From Microbacterium sp. SORGH_AS_1204 (lineage in GTDB: Bacteria; Actinomycetota; Actinomycetes; Actinomycetales; Microbacteriaceae), in the NCBI RefSeq assembly GCF_030818935.1, contig NZ_JAUTBD010000001.1, positions 310,001-374,000 on the forward strand: DNA of 64,000 nucleotides, in the 5' to 3' direction. The position numbers and the translations under genes were made by a program. The notes beneath the pieces were generated by a model, which ran no database searches, was not told where the DNA came from, and worked only from the letters and a program-made list of their open reading frames with translations. Numbering within the stretch: the first letter of the stretch is position 1; every line of letters starts with the position of its first letter. This document shows positions 47,353 through 55,124 of this stretch, piece by piece.

Positions 47353-49197
47353 ATGGCGTCCACACCCCGCACTCCGCGTCGCGGGCTGCCGCGCGTTCCC
47401 GGTGGGGAGCCCTGGCCGCCCGCGGCCTCCGGCGTCCCCGACACGTCGCACGGCGCCGACGCGCCCGCGGCCCCCGTCGATCCCGCACCCGCTCAGGTCG
47501 GTGTCGACGGCGACGGCCAGGCGACGGGCGCGGCGGCGCGGATCCCGCAGAACGGCACGGATGTCGCAGCGTCGTCGCCGCACGGTGTGCGTCCGGCGCA
47601 CGTCCCCGAGGTTTCGACGGGGGATGCCGTGGACGTGGGCGCACCGACCGGCGCGAGCGCCCTCGCCCCGGCGACCCCCGTTCGACGGGGCCTGCCGCGC
47701 GAGGCGGGTGGGCAGCCGTGGCCGCCGGCATCCGCTCCGTCCGTTGACTCCGCGGAGGCCGACGCGCCGGCGGCGGAGGGCACCGCGTCCGACCAGCACG
47801 TCGGAGCGGCCGGTCCGGCGCCCGTGCCTTCGGTTCCGCAGCCGGCCACCGCTGCCTCCGACGTCAGCACGCGTCTCGCCTCCACTCCGGGGGAGGCCAC
47901 GACCGGCAGCGTGCGCCGCGGGTTGCCGCGCGAGCCGGGCGGAGAGCCCTGGCCGCCGGTATCCGCAGCCCCCGCGCGGGCGTCCGTCGCCGACGACGAC
48001 TCGGAACGCCGCAGCGCATCGTCGAGCCTGCACCGTGCTGAGGCCGGCCATGCCGCCGCGGATCCGGCGACCAGCGCGTCCGGTTCGCGAGACGACACCG
48101 CATCGCCCGCGCGCTCGTCGCGCCCGTCCGCTCTGGCCGGGGAAGGAAGCGTTCCGCGCCCGCCTCTCACCGTCCCGCGCACCGTGTGGCCCGGGGCCGC
48201 GGCTTCACGCAGGTCGATGCGGGCGGCGTCTGCGCACAGCGCCCGACCCGCGAGCGCGAAACCGCCCCGCACCGCTCTCGGCGACTTCTCGCCCGTGCAA
48301 CTGCTCGGCTCGACGGCCGTGCTCGGGATCTTCGCGCTCGCGCTGGCGGGCATCTTCGTGCTGCTGGCGCGCTTCGTTCTCGCGCTCGGGCCGGGGCAGG
48401 AGTTCCTCGCCGCGTACCCGGGGGAGTATCACCTGCCGGAGGCTGCGCCCGTCGGCATCCCGGCGTGGCTGAACTGGTCGCACTTCCTCAACGGCTTCTT
48501 CCTGCTGTTCATCATTCGCACGGGCTGGCAGGTGCGAAACGAGAAACGCCCCGCCGCGTTCTGGTCGCCGCGGAAGAACAAGCGGCGCCGCATCAGTCTC
48601 ACGCTGTGGTTCCACCAGGCCATCGACATCCTGTGGATCGCGAACGGCGTGATCTTCGTCGTGCTGCTGTTCGTGACCGGTCAGTGGATGCGCATCGTCC
48701 CCACCTCGTGGGAGGTCTTCCCCAACGCGCTGTCGGCGGCGTTGCAGTACGTCTCGCTCGACTGGCCGACCGAGAACGGCTGGGTGAACTACAACAGCCT
48801 CCAGCAGCTGTCGTACTTCGCCATCACTTTCGTCGCCGCCCCGCTCGCGATCGTCAGCGGCGTGCGCCTGTCGGGCGTCTGGCCGAAGGATGCCGAGAGG
48901 CTCAACCGCCTGTATCCGATCGAGTGGGCGCGCAAGGTGCACTTCCCGGTGATGCTGTTCTTCGTCGCGTTCATCGTCGTGCACGTGGCGCTCGTGCTGG
49001 CCACCGGCGCCCTGCGCAATCTCAATCACATGTACGCCGCGCGCGGCTCCGTCGACCCCGACGCCTTCACGACCGACCCGACCGGGCTGCTGCTCTTCGC
49101 GGCATCTCTCGTCGTGATGGCCGCGGGGGTCATCGCGGCGCGTCCGCGCGTCCTCGTGCCGATCGCGCGTCTGTTCGGCGAGGTCAAACAGCGCTGA
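47353..49197 (+). CDS. Cytochrome b/b561-type membrane protein with three N-terminal RGLPRxxGGxPWPP motifs
   Basis: A 614-residue protein. Residues 1-310 are Pro/Ala/Ser-rich and disordered, with the motif RGLPR-x2-GG-x-PWPP at about 10-23, 112-125 and 189-202. Residues 315-600 hold five or so helices with His in WSHFLNGFFLLF, LWFHQAIDILW and WARKVHFPVMLFFVAFIVVHVAL, consistent with b-haem ligation as in formate dehydrogenase gamma or cytochrome b561 proteins. It starts immediately after the etfA stop, so it may carry electrons from ETF to the membrane; that role is inferred. Confidence 0.82.
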   Translation: MASTPRTPRRGLPRVPGGEPWPPAASGVPDTSHGADAPAAPVDPAPAQVGVDGDGQATGAAARIPQNGTDVAASSPHGVRPAHVPEVSTGDAVDVGAPTGASALAPATPVRRGLPREAGGQPWPPASAPSVDSAEADAPAAEGTASDQHVGAAGPAPVPSVPQPATAASDVSTRLASTPGEATTGSVRRGLPREPGGEPWPPVSAAPARASVADDDSERRSASSSLHRAEAGHAAADPATSASGSRDDTASPARSSRPSALAGEGSVPRPPLTVPRTVWPGAAASRRSMRAASAHSARPASAKPPRTALGDFSPVQLLGSTAVLGIFALALAGIFVLLARFVLALGPGQEFLAAYPGEYHLPEAAPVGIPAWLNWSHFLNGFFLLFIIRTGWQVRNEKRPAAFWSPRKNKRRRISLTLWFHQAIDILWIANGVIFVVLLFVTGQWMRIVPTSWEVFPNALSAALQYVSLDWPTENGWVNYNSLQQLSYFAITFVAAPLAIVSGVRLSGVWPKDAERLNRLYPIEWARKVHFPVMLFFVAFIVVHVALVLATGALRNLNHMYAARGSVDPDAFTTDPTGLLLFAASLVVMAAGVIAARPRVLVPIARLFGEVKQR

Positions 49198-49254
49198 TCC
49201 CGGCGGAGCAGGCAGCGGTCGACGGGATGCCGGGTGCCCGGCGTCCGCCGAGCC

Positions 49255-49365
49255 GCACGCCGGCGCCGACGGGAGCCTGCGGCGCCGGCGTGCAGCCAGG
49301 ACGAGGCGCGAGGCCGTCCGTCGCGCCGGACGTCTCACGCACCGATCGTGAGACCTCGGCGCGAC
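49255..49365. repeat. Two adjacent palindromes between convergent genes
   Basis: GCACGCCGGCGCC (49255-49267) pairs perfectly with 49281-49293. Then GTCGCGCC, four unpaired bases, GTCTCACG, a seven-base loop, CGTGAGAC, three unpaired bases and GGCGCGAC (49320-49365) form a nested palindrome. They sit between the cytochrome b gene and bioQ and may end transcription from both sides. Confidence 0.75.
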
Positions 49366-49371
49366 GCGCGG

Positions 49372-49950
49372 TCAGACCCGGCCGCGCGCCCGCAGCCCGG
49401 CGGTGATCAGGTCGAGACCGAAGGCGAAGTCGTCGGTCGCGAGCCCGGCGGCGCCGTTGCCAGGCGGGTCGACCGGGTCACCGGCGCGCACGCCCACGCT
49501 GTCGTACTGCAGTCGCTGTTGCTCGTGCCACGCGAACCCGAGCACGTAGTGCAGCACGGTCGTCGCCGCGCGGCGCGCGGTGTCGGCGTCGAAGCCGTCG
49601 TGGCACACCGCGGCCGTCAGTCGGTCGTGCGCGAGCGACGATCCGAGGCCGAGCGCCAGGGTGCTCGAGACGACCTCGGCGCCGTCGCGGTAGGCGAGCA
49701 GGGCGTCGCGCAGCGCGAGCGCCTCGGTGCGGAGGTCGACCGGGTCACCGGATGCCATGCGGCCGACGATCCGGTCGGAGAGCTCGGCGAGCAGCGACTG
49801 CTTGTTCGGGAAGTGCCAGTACAGGGCGCTGGGCTGCACCTCGAGCGCGGTCGCGAGCCGGCGCATCGTGAGGTCGGGGAGTCCGTGATCGTCGAGGAGG
49901 CGCAGCGCCGTACGCGCGACGTCGTCGGCGGAGTGTCCGCGAGGAGCCAT
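49372..49950 (-). CDS. bioQ: TetR family repressor, BioQ-like biotin regulator
   Basis: A 192-residue TetR protein. The helix-turn-helix is LPDLTMRRLATALEVQPSALYWHFPNKQSLLAELSDRI, followed by a TetR_C domain. It is divergent from bioY, and two TGAAC-N3-GTTCA palindromes lie between them; these match the known BioQ operator of Corynebacterium and Mycobacterium (TGAAC-N3-GTTAC). The name rests on this operator and on gene order, not on an alignment. ATG 49950 is placed at MAPRGHSADDVA. Confidence 0.85.
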   Translation of the reverse strand: MAPRGHSADDVARTALRLLDDHGLPDLTMRRLATALEVQPSALYWHFPNKQSLLAELSDRIVGRMASGDPVDLRTEALALRDALLAYRDGAEVVSSTLALGLGSSLAHDRLTAAVCHDGFDADTARRAATTVLHYVLGFAWHEQQRLQYDSVGVRAGDPVDPPGNGAAGLATDDFAFGLDLITAGLRARGRV

Positions 49951-49963
49951 GGAATGAGTATAG

Positions 49964-49991
49964 TGAACGCCGTTCAGGTGAACAGTGTTCA
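49964..49991. promoter_or_regulatory. Tandem BioQ-type operators
   Basis: TGAACGCCGTTCA (49964-49976) and TGAACAGTGTTCA (49979-49991) are two perfect 5-3-5 palindromes with centres 15 bases apart, on nearly the same face of the helix. They lie in the 53-bp gap between bioQ and bioY. The second ends 12 bases before the bioY ATG, next to its AGGAAGGA ribosome site, so binding should block both genes. Confidence 0.88.
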
Positions 49992-50003
49992 GGAAGGAAC
50001 CCC

Positions 50004-50603
50004 ATGCGCGCACCCGACGCCACCGACCTCGCCCGCATCGCCGTCTTCGCCGCACTCATCGCGGTGCTGGGCCTGCCCGGCAGCTTCCCCGTCTTCGGCG
50101 GGGTGCCGATCACCGCCCAGACTCTTGGCGTCATGCTGGCCGGCGCGGTGCTCGGTCCGATGTTCGGCGCCCTGTCGGTGACGGTGCTGCTCGCGCTCGC
50201 CGCGGTGGGCCTTCCCGTCCTGGCGGGCGGGCGCGGTGGGTTCGGTGTCTTCCTCGGCCCCACCGCCGGGTACGCCCTGGGGTGGATCCTCGGCGCCGTC
50301 GTCATCGGCCTCATCGTGCACGCCGGCGGACGCCGCCCCGTGGTCTGGCGCACCGCCCTTGCCATGGTGGCCGGCGGGATCGGCGCGATCTACGCCCTCG
50401 GCATCCCGGTGCAGAGCCTCGTCACCCGCCTGCCGCTGGCGGAGACGGCGCTCACGAGCCTCGTCTTCGTGCCCGGCGACCTGCTGAAGGCCGCGGTGGC
50501 GACCGTCGTGGTGACGACGCTCGTGCGGGCCTACCCGCGCGGGTTCCGCCGCGAGTGGGCGACCCCTGCGCGCGAGCGCGAGACGGCCGGCGCGGGCGTG
50601 TGA
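50004..50603 (+). CDS. bioY: Biotin transporter substrate-binding subunit BioY
   Basis: A 199-residue ECF S-component with six helices. Family text includes VFAALIAVLGLPGSFPVFGGVPITAQTLGVMLAGAVLGP, LPVLAGGRGGFGVFLGPTAGYALGWI and the C-terminal FVPGDLLKAAVATVV. It binds biotin outside the membrane. AGGAAGG precedes the start. It overlaps the ATPase gene by GTGA. Confidence 0.95.
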   Translation: MRAPDATDLARIAVFAALIAVLGLPGSFPVFGGVPITAQTLGVMLAGAVLGPMFGALSVTVLLALAAVGLPVLAGGRGGFGVFLGPTAGYALGWILGAVVIGLIVHAGGRRPVVWRTALAMVAGGIGAIYALGIPVQSLVTRLPLAETALTSLVFVPGDLLKAAVATVVVTTLVRAYPRGFRREWATPARERETAGAGV

Positions 50604-51280
50604 TCCGCTGCACCGACGTGGCCGCGCGCCTCGGGGAACGTCACGTGCTCCGGGGGGTGACCCTCGACCTCGACGCCCGCTCTGTCGCGGTGATCGGCGA
50701 CAACGGCTCCGGCAAGTCCACGTTCGCGCGCATGGTCGCCGGGCTCCTTCGCCGTACGACCGGCGACCTGCGCGTGCTCGGCCTCGATCCGGATCGGGAT
50801 GCCGCCGAGCTCCGCCGCCGCGTGGCGCTCGTGCTGAGCAACCCCGACGCGCAGATCGTCATGCCCACCGTCGCCGACGATGTCGCGCTGTCGCTGCGCC
50901 CCGCCCGGCTCCCGCGCGCGGAGCGCGACCGCCGCGTCGCCGCCGCCCTCGAGCGCTTCGGGCTCGACGGCCTCGCCGACCGTCCCGCTCACGACCTGTC
51001 GGGCGGTCAGAAGCAGCTGCTCGCCCTGTGCGGGGCGTTCGTCCGCGCGCCCGACCTCGTCGTCGCCGACGAACCGACGGCCTTCCTCGACGCCCGCAAC
51101 GCCCGCCTCGTCTCCGACCACCTGCTCGCCGACGCCGGGCACCGCCTGCTCATGGTGACGCACGACCTCGGCCTGGCGCGCCGCTGCGAACGGGCGGTGT
51201 TCTTTTGCGAGGGGCGGGTCGTGGCATCCGGAACCTCTGACGAGGTCATCGACGCCTACGAGAGGGCGGTGGCGTGCTGA
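50600..51280 (+). CDS. bioM: Biotin ECF transporter ATPase BioM
   Basis: A 226-residue energy-coupling-factor ATPase starting at GTG 50600. Walker A is GDNGSGKSTFARMVAG, the signature is DLSGGQKQLLALCGAF, and Walker B is DLVVADEPTAFLD. The NPDAQIVMPTVADDVALSL segment is typical of CbiO/EcfA. Its stop overlaps the permease gene start by 7 nt, so bioYMN is one translational unit. Confidence 0.94.
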   Translation: MIRCTDVAARLGERHVLRGVTLDLDARSVAVIGDNGSGKSTFARMVAGLLRRTTGDLRVLGLDPDRDAAELRRRVALVLSNPDAQIVMPTVADDVALSLRPARLPRAERDRRVAAALERFGLDGLADRPAHDLSGGQKQLLALCGAFVRAPDLVVADEPTAFLDARNARLVSDHLLADAGHRLLMVTHDLGLARRCERAVFFCEGRVVASGTSDEVIDAYERAVAC

Positions 51281-51870
51281 GCCTGTACCGGCCGGGCGGC
51301 GGCTGGCTGCACCGGATGCCGGCGGGCCCGAAGCTGGTGTTCCTGGCGCTCGTGGCGGGGGTACTGGCCGCACTGCCGTCCAGCTGGGGGAGCGCGCCGG
51401 TGGCGCTGGGGGCCGCGAGCCTGCTCTACCTCGCGAGCGGCGTGGGAGCTCCAGAGCTCGCACGGCAGACGTGGGCGCTGCGCGGGATCATCGTCGTGAC
51501 GGTCGCGGGGCAGCTGCTCTTCCTCGGGCCCGAGGCCGCCGTCGCCAACACCGCGCGGGTCGTCGCCGCGCTGCTCGTGGCCGCACTCGTGCCGCTGACG
51601 ACCCCCGTCGCCGCGATGCTCGACGCGCTCGAGCGCGGACTCGAGCCGCTCGGGCGCGTCGGCGTCGATCCGGGCCGCGTCGCACTGCTGTGGACGATCG
51701 CTCTGACGACCATTCCGGTGCTCGCGCGGCTGGCCGCCGAGGTGCGTGACGCGCAGCGCGCCCGGGGGCTGCGACCCTCGCTCGCGCGCGGCGCCATGCC
51801 GTTCCTGGTGCTCGCGCTGCGTCACGCCGACGACCTCGGTGACGCGCTCGCCGCCCGCGGCATCCGCTGA
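51274..51870 (+). CDS. bioN: Biotin ECF transporter transmembrane subunit BioN
   Basis: A 198-residue EcfT protein with about four helices. It begins LSLYRPGGGWLHRMPAGPKLVFLA as EcfT/CbiQ proteins do, and the coupling-helix motifs are AAEVRDAQRARGLRPS (ARG box) and DALAARGIR at the end. The start is GTG 51274. It completes the BioYMN importer. The next gene is convergent. Confidence 0.92.
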   Translation: MLSLYRPGGGWLHRMPAGPKLVFLALVAGVLAALPSSWGSAPVALGAASLLYLASGVGAPELARQTWALRGIIVVTVAGQLLFLGPEAAVANTARVVAALLVAALVPLTTPVAAMLDALERGLEPLGRVGVDPGRVALLWTIALTTIPVLARLAAEVRDAQRARGLRPSLARGAMPFLVLALRHADDLGDALAARGIR

Positions 51871-51890
51871 ACGCGGTGGGCCCCGGGGCG

Positions 51891-52643
51891 TCAGTCGCGC
51901 GCCGCGCGCCCCGCGGCGAAGCCCTCGGCGTACGCCTCGTCGGCGCCCTGACGGAACATGTCGCGGGCGGGGTCACGCACGATGGAGCGGGCGCCGGGCA
52001 GGTCGAGTTCGCCCACCAGGTCTCCGCGGCCGCGCACGATTGCGACGGGCCGACGCGACGCCTTGCCCTTGACGAGGTCGGTGGCGGCGGCGATCTCGTC
52101 GGCCACGCACGGCAGGGTCACCACGAGGGGGCGGCCCTCGGCATCCGTGGTCCCGCGCAGGTCTTCGAAGACGTGGATGCCGCCCGCGCCGATCGCGTGA
52201 TCGGTCTGGCCCTCGCGCCACGCACGGCCCAGCGTGTCGGTGATGATGACGCCCACGCGCGCGACGGCGCGCAAGCCCTCGGCGAGTCGCCGCGCCGAGG
52301 CGTCGGGGTCGACCGGCAGCAGCAGCACCGTGCCCTCGGGGGTGTTGCTGGCATCCACTCCGGCGGCGGCCGAGACGATGCCGAGCGGATTCTCGACGAT
52401 GCGCGTGACGTGCCCGGTGGGGGAGGTGCGGGATGCCACGAGCCGCACCGTCTCGCGGGTGATCGCGTCCTCCCGGTCGTCGGCGCGGATGATGCGGCCC
52501 TCGGCCTTCGAGACGATCTTGCTGGTGACGACGACGATGTCGCCGTCGCGCAGAGGCTCGGTCAGGGCATCGAGGATCACCCCGACGAGGTCGTCTCCCG
52601 GGGTGATCTCTCGGATGCCGTCGAGGGCCCAGACCTGCAGCAC
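51891..52643 (-). CDS. cofE: Coenzyme F420-0:L-glutamate ligase
   Basis: About 250 residues from GTG 52643. The sequence [32 protein letters not shown] and [26 protein letters not shown] is that of CofE/FbiB ligases, which add glutamates to F420-0 using GTP. The fused nitroreductase-like domain of mycobacterial FbiB is absent. No other F420 gene is in the window. It lies one base after the GNAT stop, so the two are co-transcribed. Confidence 0.92.
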   Translation of the reverse strand: MLQVWALDGIREITPGDDLVGVILDALTEPLRDGDIVVVTSKIVSKAEGRIIRADDREDAITRETVRLVASRTSPTGHVTRIVENPLGIVSAAAGVDASNTPEGTVLLLPVDPDASARRLAEGLRAVARVGVIITDTLGRAWREGQTDHAIGAGGIHVFEDLRGTTDAEGRPLVVTLPCVADEIAAATDLVKGKASRRPVAIVRGRGDLVGELDLPGARSIVRDPARDMFRQGADEAYAEGFAAGRAARD

Positions 52644-52644
52644 G

Positions 52645-53151
52645 TCAGCGGACGAAGCGCACCTCGGTGAGCTCCTCGCCGAGGAAGGGCTGCACCTGCG
52701 ACGCCCCGTCGAGCGTGAAGCCGTTGCGCGTGTAGAAGCGGTGAGCGCGCGGGTTGTCGTCGGCGACCCACAGGTACACGCCCTCACCCTCTTCGACGGC
52801 GGCGTCGAAGAGCTGCTGGCCGATGCCGGTGCCGTGGTGGGCGTCGAGCAGGTAGATGAAGTACAGCTCGCGCTCGCGCGGCGCGTCGTCGTCGCGGGCG
52901 GGGCCCGAGCCGACGAAGCCGACGATCTCGCCGTCGACGAGGGCGGCGTGCATGCGGTAGCCGTCGCCCTGCGAGGCCCAGTGGGTCCACAGCTCGGCCA
53001 TGCGGCGGGGGGAGACGGCCTCCAGGGCCGCCTTGCTGATCAGGTGATCGTAGGTCTCGTGCCAGCAGGTGGCGTGCACGCGGCCCAGGGCCTCGGCATC
53101 CACGTCGCGCACCGGACGGACGACGATGTCGGTTCGGGTTTCCGCAGTCAT
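52645..53151 (-). CDS. GNAT family N-acetyltransferase
   Basis: A 168-residue acetyltransferase. The acetyl-CoA segment is [23 protein letters not shown] near residues 95-117, followed by [23 protein letters not shown]. The substrate is unknown. It is immediately upstream of cofE (one base between stop and start), which may reflect a shared transcript rather than shared function. Confidence 0.88.
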   Translation of the reverse strand: MTAETRTDIVVRPVRDVDAEALGRVHATCWHETYDHLISKAALEAVSPRRMAELWTHWASQGDGYRMHAALVDGEIVGFVGSGPARDDDAPRERELYFIYLLDAHHGTGIGQQLFDAAVEEGEGVYLWVADDNPRAHRFYTRNGFTLDGASQVQPFLGEELTEVRFVR

Positions 53152-53320
53152 GGGGCGACTCTACGCGTGGGATTCGCGAGGGTGAAATCGAGGGCGACAG
53201 CGCTGCGAATGGGGTAAGGGAGCGTGCGATGCGGCCCCGCTCCGCGATGCGCACCCCGTGATTGTCGAGGGGAGACAACGAGATGGAGGATTCGTCGTCG
53301 GATCGCTACGCTCGCCCCTC

Positions 53321-53881
53321 GTGAACGTCCTCTGGCGCACGCTCCTCGTGCTCTTCCGTGCCCGCCGTCGCCTACGTCGTGAGGGCCCCCTCGACCCGAA
53401 CACGGTCGTCCGCATCCGTCTGCGCGTGCTTCCCACCGACATCGACATGCTGCGCCACCTCAACAACGGCCGCTACCTCTCGCTGTTCGACCTCGGGCGG
53501 TGGGACCTGCTGACGCGCGCCGGCCTTGTGGAGGCGATGGCGAAGGAGGGCTGGTACGCCGTCGTCGCGGCCGAGACCATCACCTTCCGCCGGTCGCTCG
53601 AACTGTGGCAGCGTTTCGAGCTCGAGACGCGCCTCATCGGGCACGACGACCGGGCCGTCTACCTCGAGCACCGCGCCCTCGTCGGCGGGGAGATCTACGC
53701 GCGCGCGATCATCCGCGCCCGCATCCTCCGTCGCTCCGGCGGCACCGTGCCGCACGATGAGCTGTTCGCCGCCGTCGGGCGCCCCGACGGGCTTCCCGAC
53801 ATCGAGGAGTGGGTGCACGACTGGGCGGCGGGTTCGGCCCTGCCCTCCACGCGCCGACCGGCGCCGAGCGTCTGGGAGTGA
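53321..53881 (+). CDS. Hotdog-fold thioesterase-like protein (4HBT type)
   Basis: About 186 residues. The core VRIRLRVLPTDIDMLRHLNNGRYLSLFDLGRWDLL is the signature of acyl-CoA thioesterase-like proteins with DxxxHxNNG; here it is TDIDMLRHLNNG. VVAAETITFRRSLELWQRFELETRL follows. GTG 53321 (VNVLWRTLLVLF) is chosen because homologous proteins start near this hydrophobic helix; the GTG at 53258 would add 21 residues of unlikely text. No strong ribosome site is present at either. Confidence 0.8.
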   Translation: MNVLWRTLLVLFRARRRLRREGPLDPNTVVRIRLRVLPTDIDMLRHLNNGRYLSLFDLGRWDLLTRAGLVEAMAKEGWYAVVAAETITFRRSLELWQRFELETRLIGHDDRAVYLEHRALVGGEIYARAIIRARILRRSGGTVPHDELFAAVGRPDGLPDIEEWVHDWAAGSALPSTRRPAPSVWE

Positions 53882-53930
53882 CCGCCGGCTGACGCGGTGG
53901 CGGGGTCCGGGCGCGGTGCGCAAGCGTGAC

Positions 53931-54003
53931 GAGCGGAGGGTGAGGGACGAGCGGAGGACGAATGCGCGCCGAGCGTCCTCCGCTCGTCCCTCGCCCTCCG
54001 CTC
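53931..54003. terminator. Near-perfect palindrome with 30-bp arms between convergent genes
   Basis: Arm 53931-53960 matches the reverse complement of 53974-54003 at 29 of 30 positions, the one difference allowing a G-U pair in RNA. The loop is 13 bases. It lies 50 bases after the thioesterase stop and 33 bases from the esterase stop. A bidirectional terminator is the simplest reading, although the arm length and its internal GAGCGGAGG repeat are unusual. Confidence 0.75.
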
Positions 54004-54035
54004 GCCACAGCTGCGGCTCGGCCGCCCGCAAACGG

Positions 54036-55013
54036 TCAGAGACCGAAGCGCGCGTCGAGCCAGGCCACCTGCTTCATCCAGTGGCGGTGTGCGCCGCCCT
54101 CGTGGCCGTTGTAGGTGTACTCCTCCATCGCCGCGTCGTCGGACGACAGCGCGTGGAACGCCGCGAACACCCCCGACGGCAGCACGACATCGTCCATCAG
54201 CCCGACCGAGAAGTACGCCGGAGCGTGGATGCGCCGCGCGAGCACCGCGCCGTCGACGTGCGACAGCGTGTGCAGCACCCGGTCGGCCTCGTCGCGGTGC
54301 ACCGAGAGGAACCGCGTGATCTCGGTGAACGGCGCCGAGGGGGTACGCACGATGCCGTTCGGGAAGTCGCAGAGGAACGGCACGTTGGGCATGACCGCGG
54401 CGACGGCGTCACCCGAGAGGGCGGCAGCGGCGATGGCGAGCCCGCCGCCCTGGCTCGTGCCGGTCACGGCGACCCGGTCGGCATCCACGCCCGCCATCGT
54501 GCGCACCTCGTCGACGAGGCGGACGGCGTCGGTGTAGAGGCGGCGGTAGTAGTAGTCGTGGGGATCGAGGATGCCGCGTGTCATGACACCGGGGAAGGCG
54601 GCGGCCGAGCCGTGCGGGTCGGGTGTCGATCCCAGGCTCCAGGCCGAGCCCTGGCCGCGTGTGTCCATGACGACGTGCACGTAGCCCGCCGCAGCCCACT
54701 TCAGGTGTTCGCCGGGCAGGCCCCGACCGCCTCCGTAACCGATGTACTCCACCACCGCGGGCAGCACCTCGTCGCCGTGCGGGCGGATGACCCAGCCGCG
54801 GATCTCGTCGCCGCCGAAGCCGGTGAAGGTGAGGTCGGACACGCTCAGCGCCCGCACCGGCGCCTCGACGGGGGCGAGGCGGGTGGGGCCGGCGGCGGCG
54901 CGCGCGGCGTCGAGGGTCTCGGTCCAGAACTCGTCGAGTCCGGCGGGCTCGACGAGGGCGGGGCGGTATGCGCGCAGCAGGTCGAGCGGCATGTCGGTGA
55001 AGGTCACGGCCAT
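54036..55013 (-). CDS. Acetylxylan esterase / cephalosporin-C deacetylase family
   Basis: A 325-residue alpha/beta hydrolase of the AXE1/CE7 family. The nucleophile Ser is in VAVTGTSQGGGLAIAAAAL, the acid Asp probably in LMDDVVLPSGVF and the His in YNGHEGGAHRHW. WSLGSTPDPHGSAAAFPGVMTRGILDPHDYYYRRLY is characteristic of CE7. It removes acetyl groups from xylo-oligosaccharides or related esters, inside the cell since no signal peptide is seen. It is separated from the next gene by 111 bp. Confidence 0.92.
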   Translation of the reverse strand: MAVTFTDMPLDLLRAYRPALVEPAGLDEFWTETLDAARAAAGPTRLAPVEAPVRALSVSDLTFTGFGGDEIRGWVIRPHGDEVLPAVVEYIGYGGGRGLPGEHLKWAAAGYVHVVMDTRGQGSAWSLGSTPDPHGSAAAFPGVMTRGILDPHDYYYRRLYTDAVRLVDEVRTMAGVDADRVAVTGTSQGGGLAIAAAALSGDAVAAVMPNVPFLCDFPNGIVRTPSAPFTEITRFLSVHRDEADRVLHTLSHVDGAVLARRIHAPAYFSVGLMDDVVLPSGVFAAFHALSSDDAAMEEYTYNGHEGGAHRHWMKQVAWLDARFGL

Positions 55014-55124
55014 GAAGATCGACAGTAGTGGCAGGCGGCGTCGGCACGGTTCGGGGGCGCGCGGAGATGACGACGTATCGGGGCGCGGGCTCGGCTGCGG
55101 GGATGCGTCCGACCCCGCGAGGCA

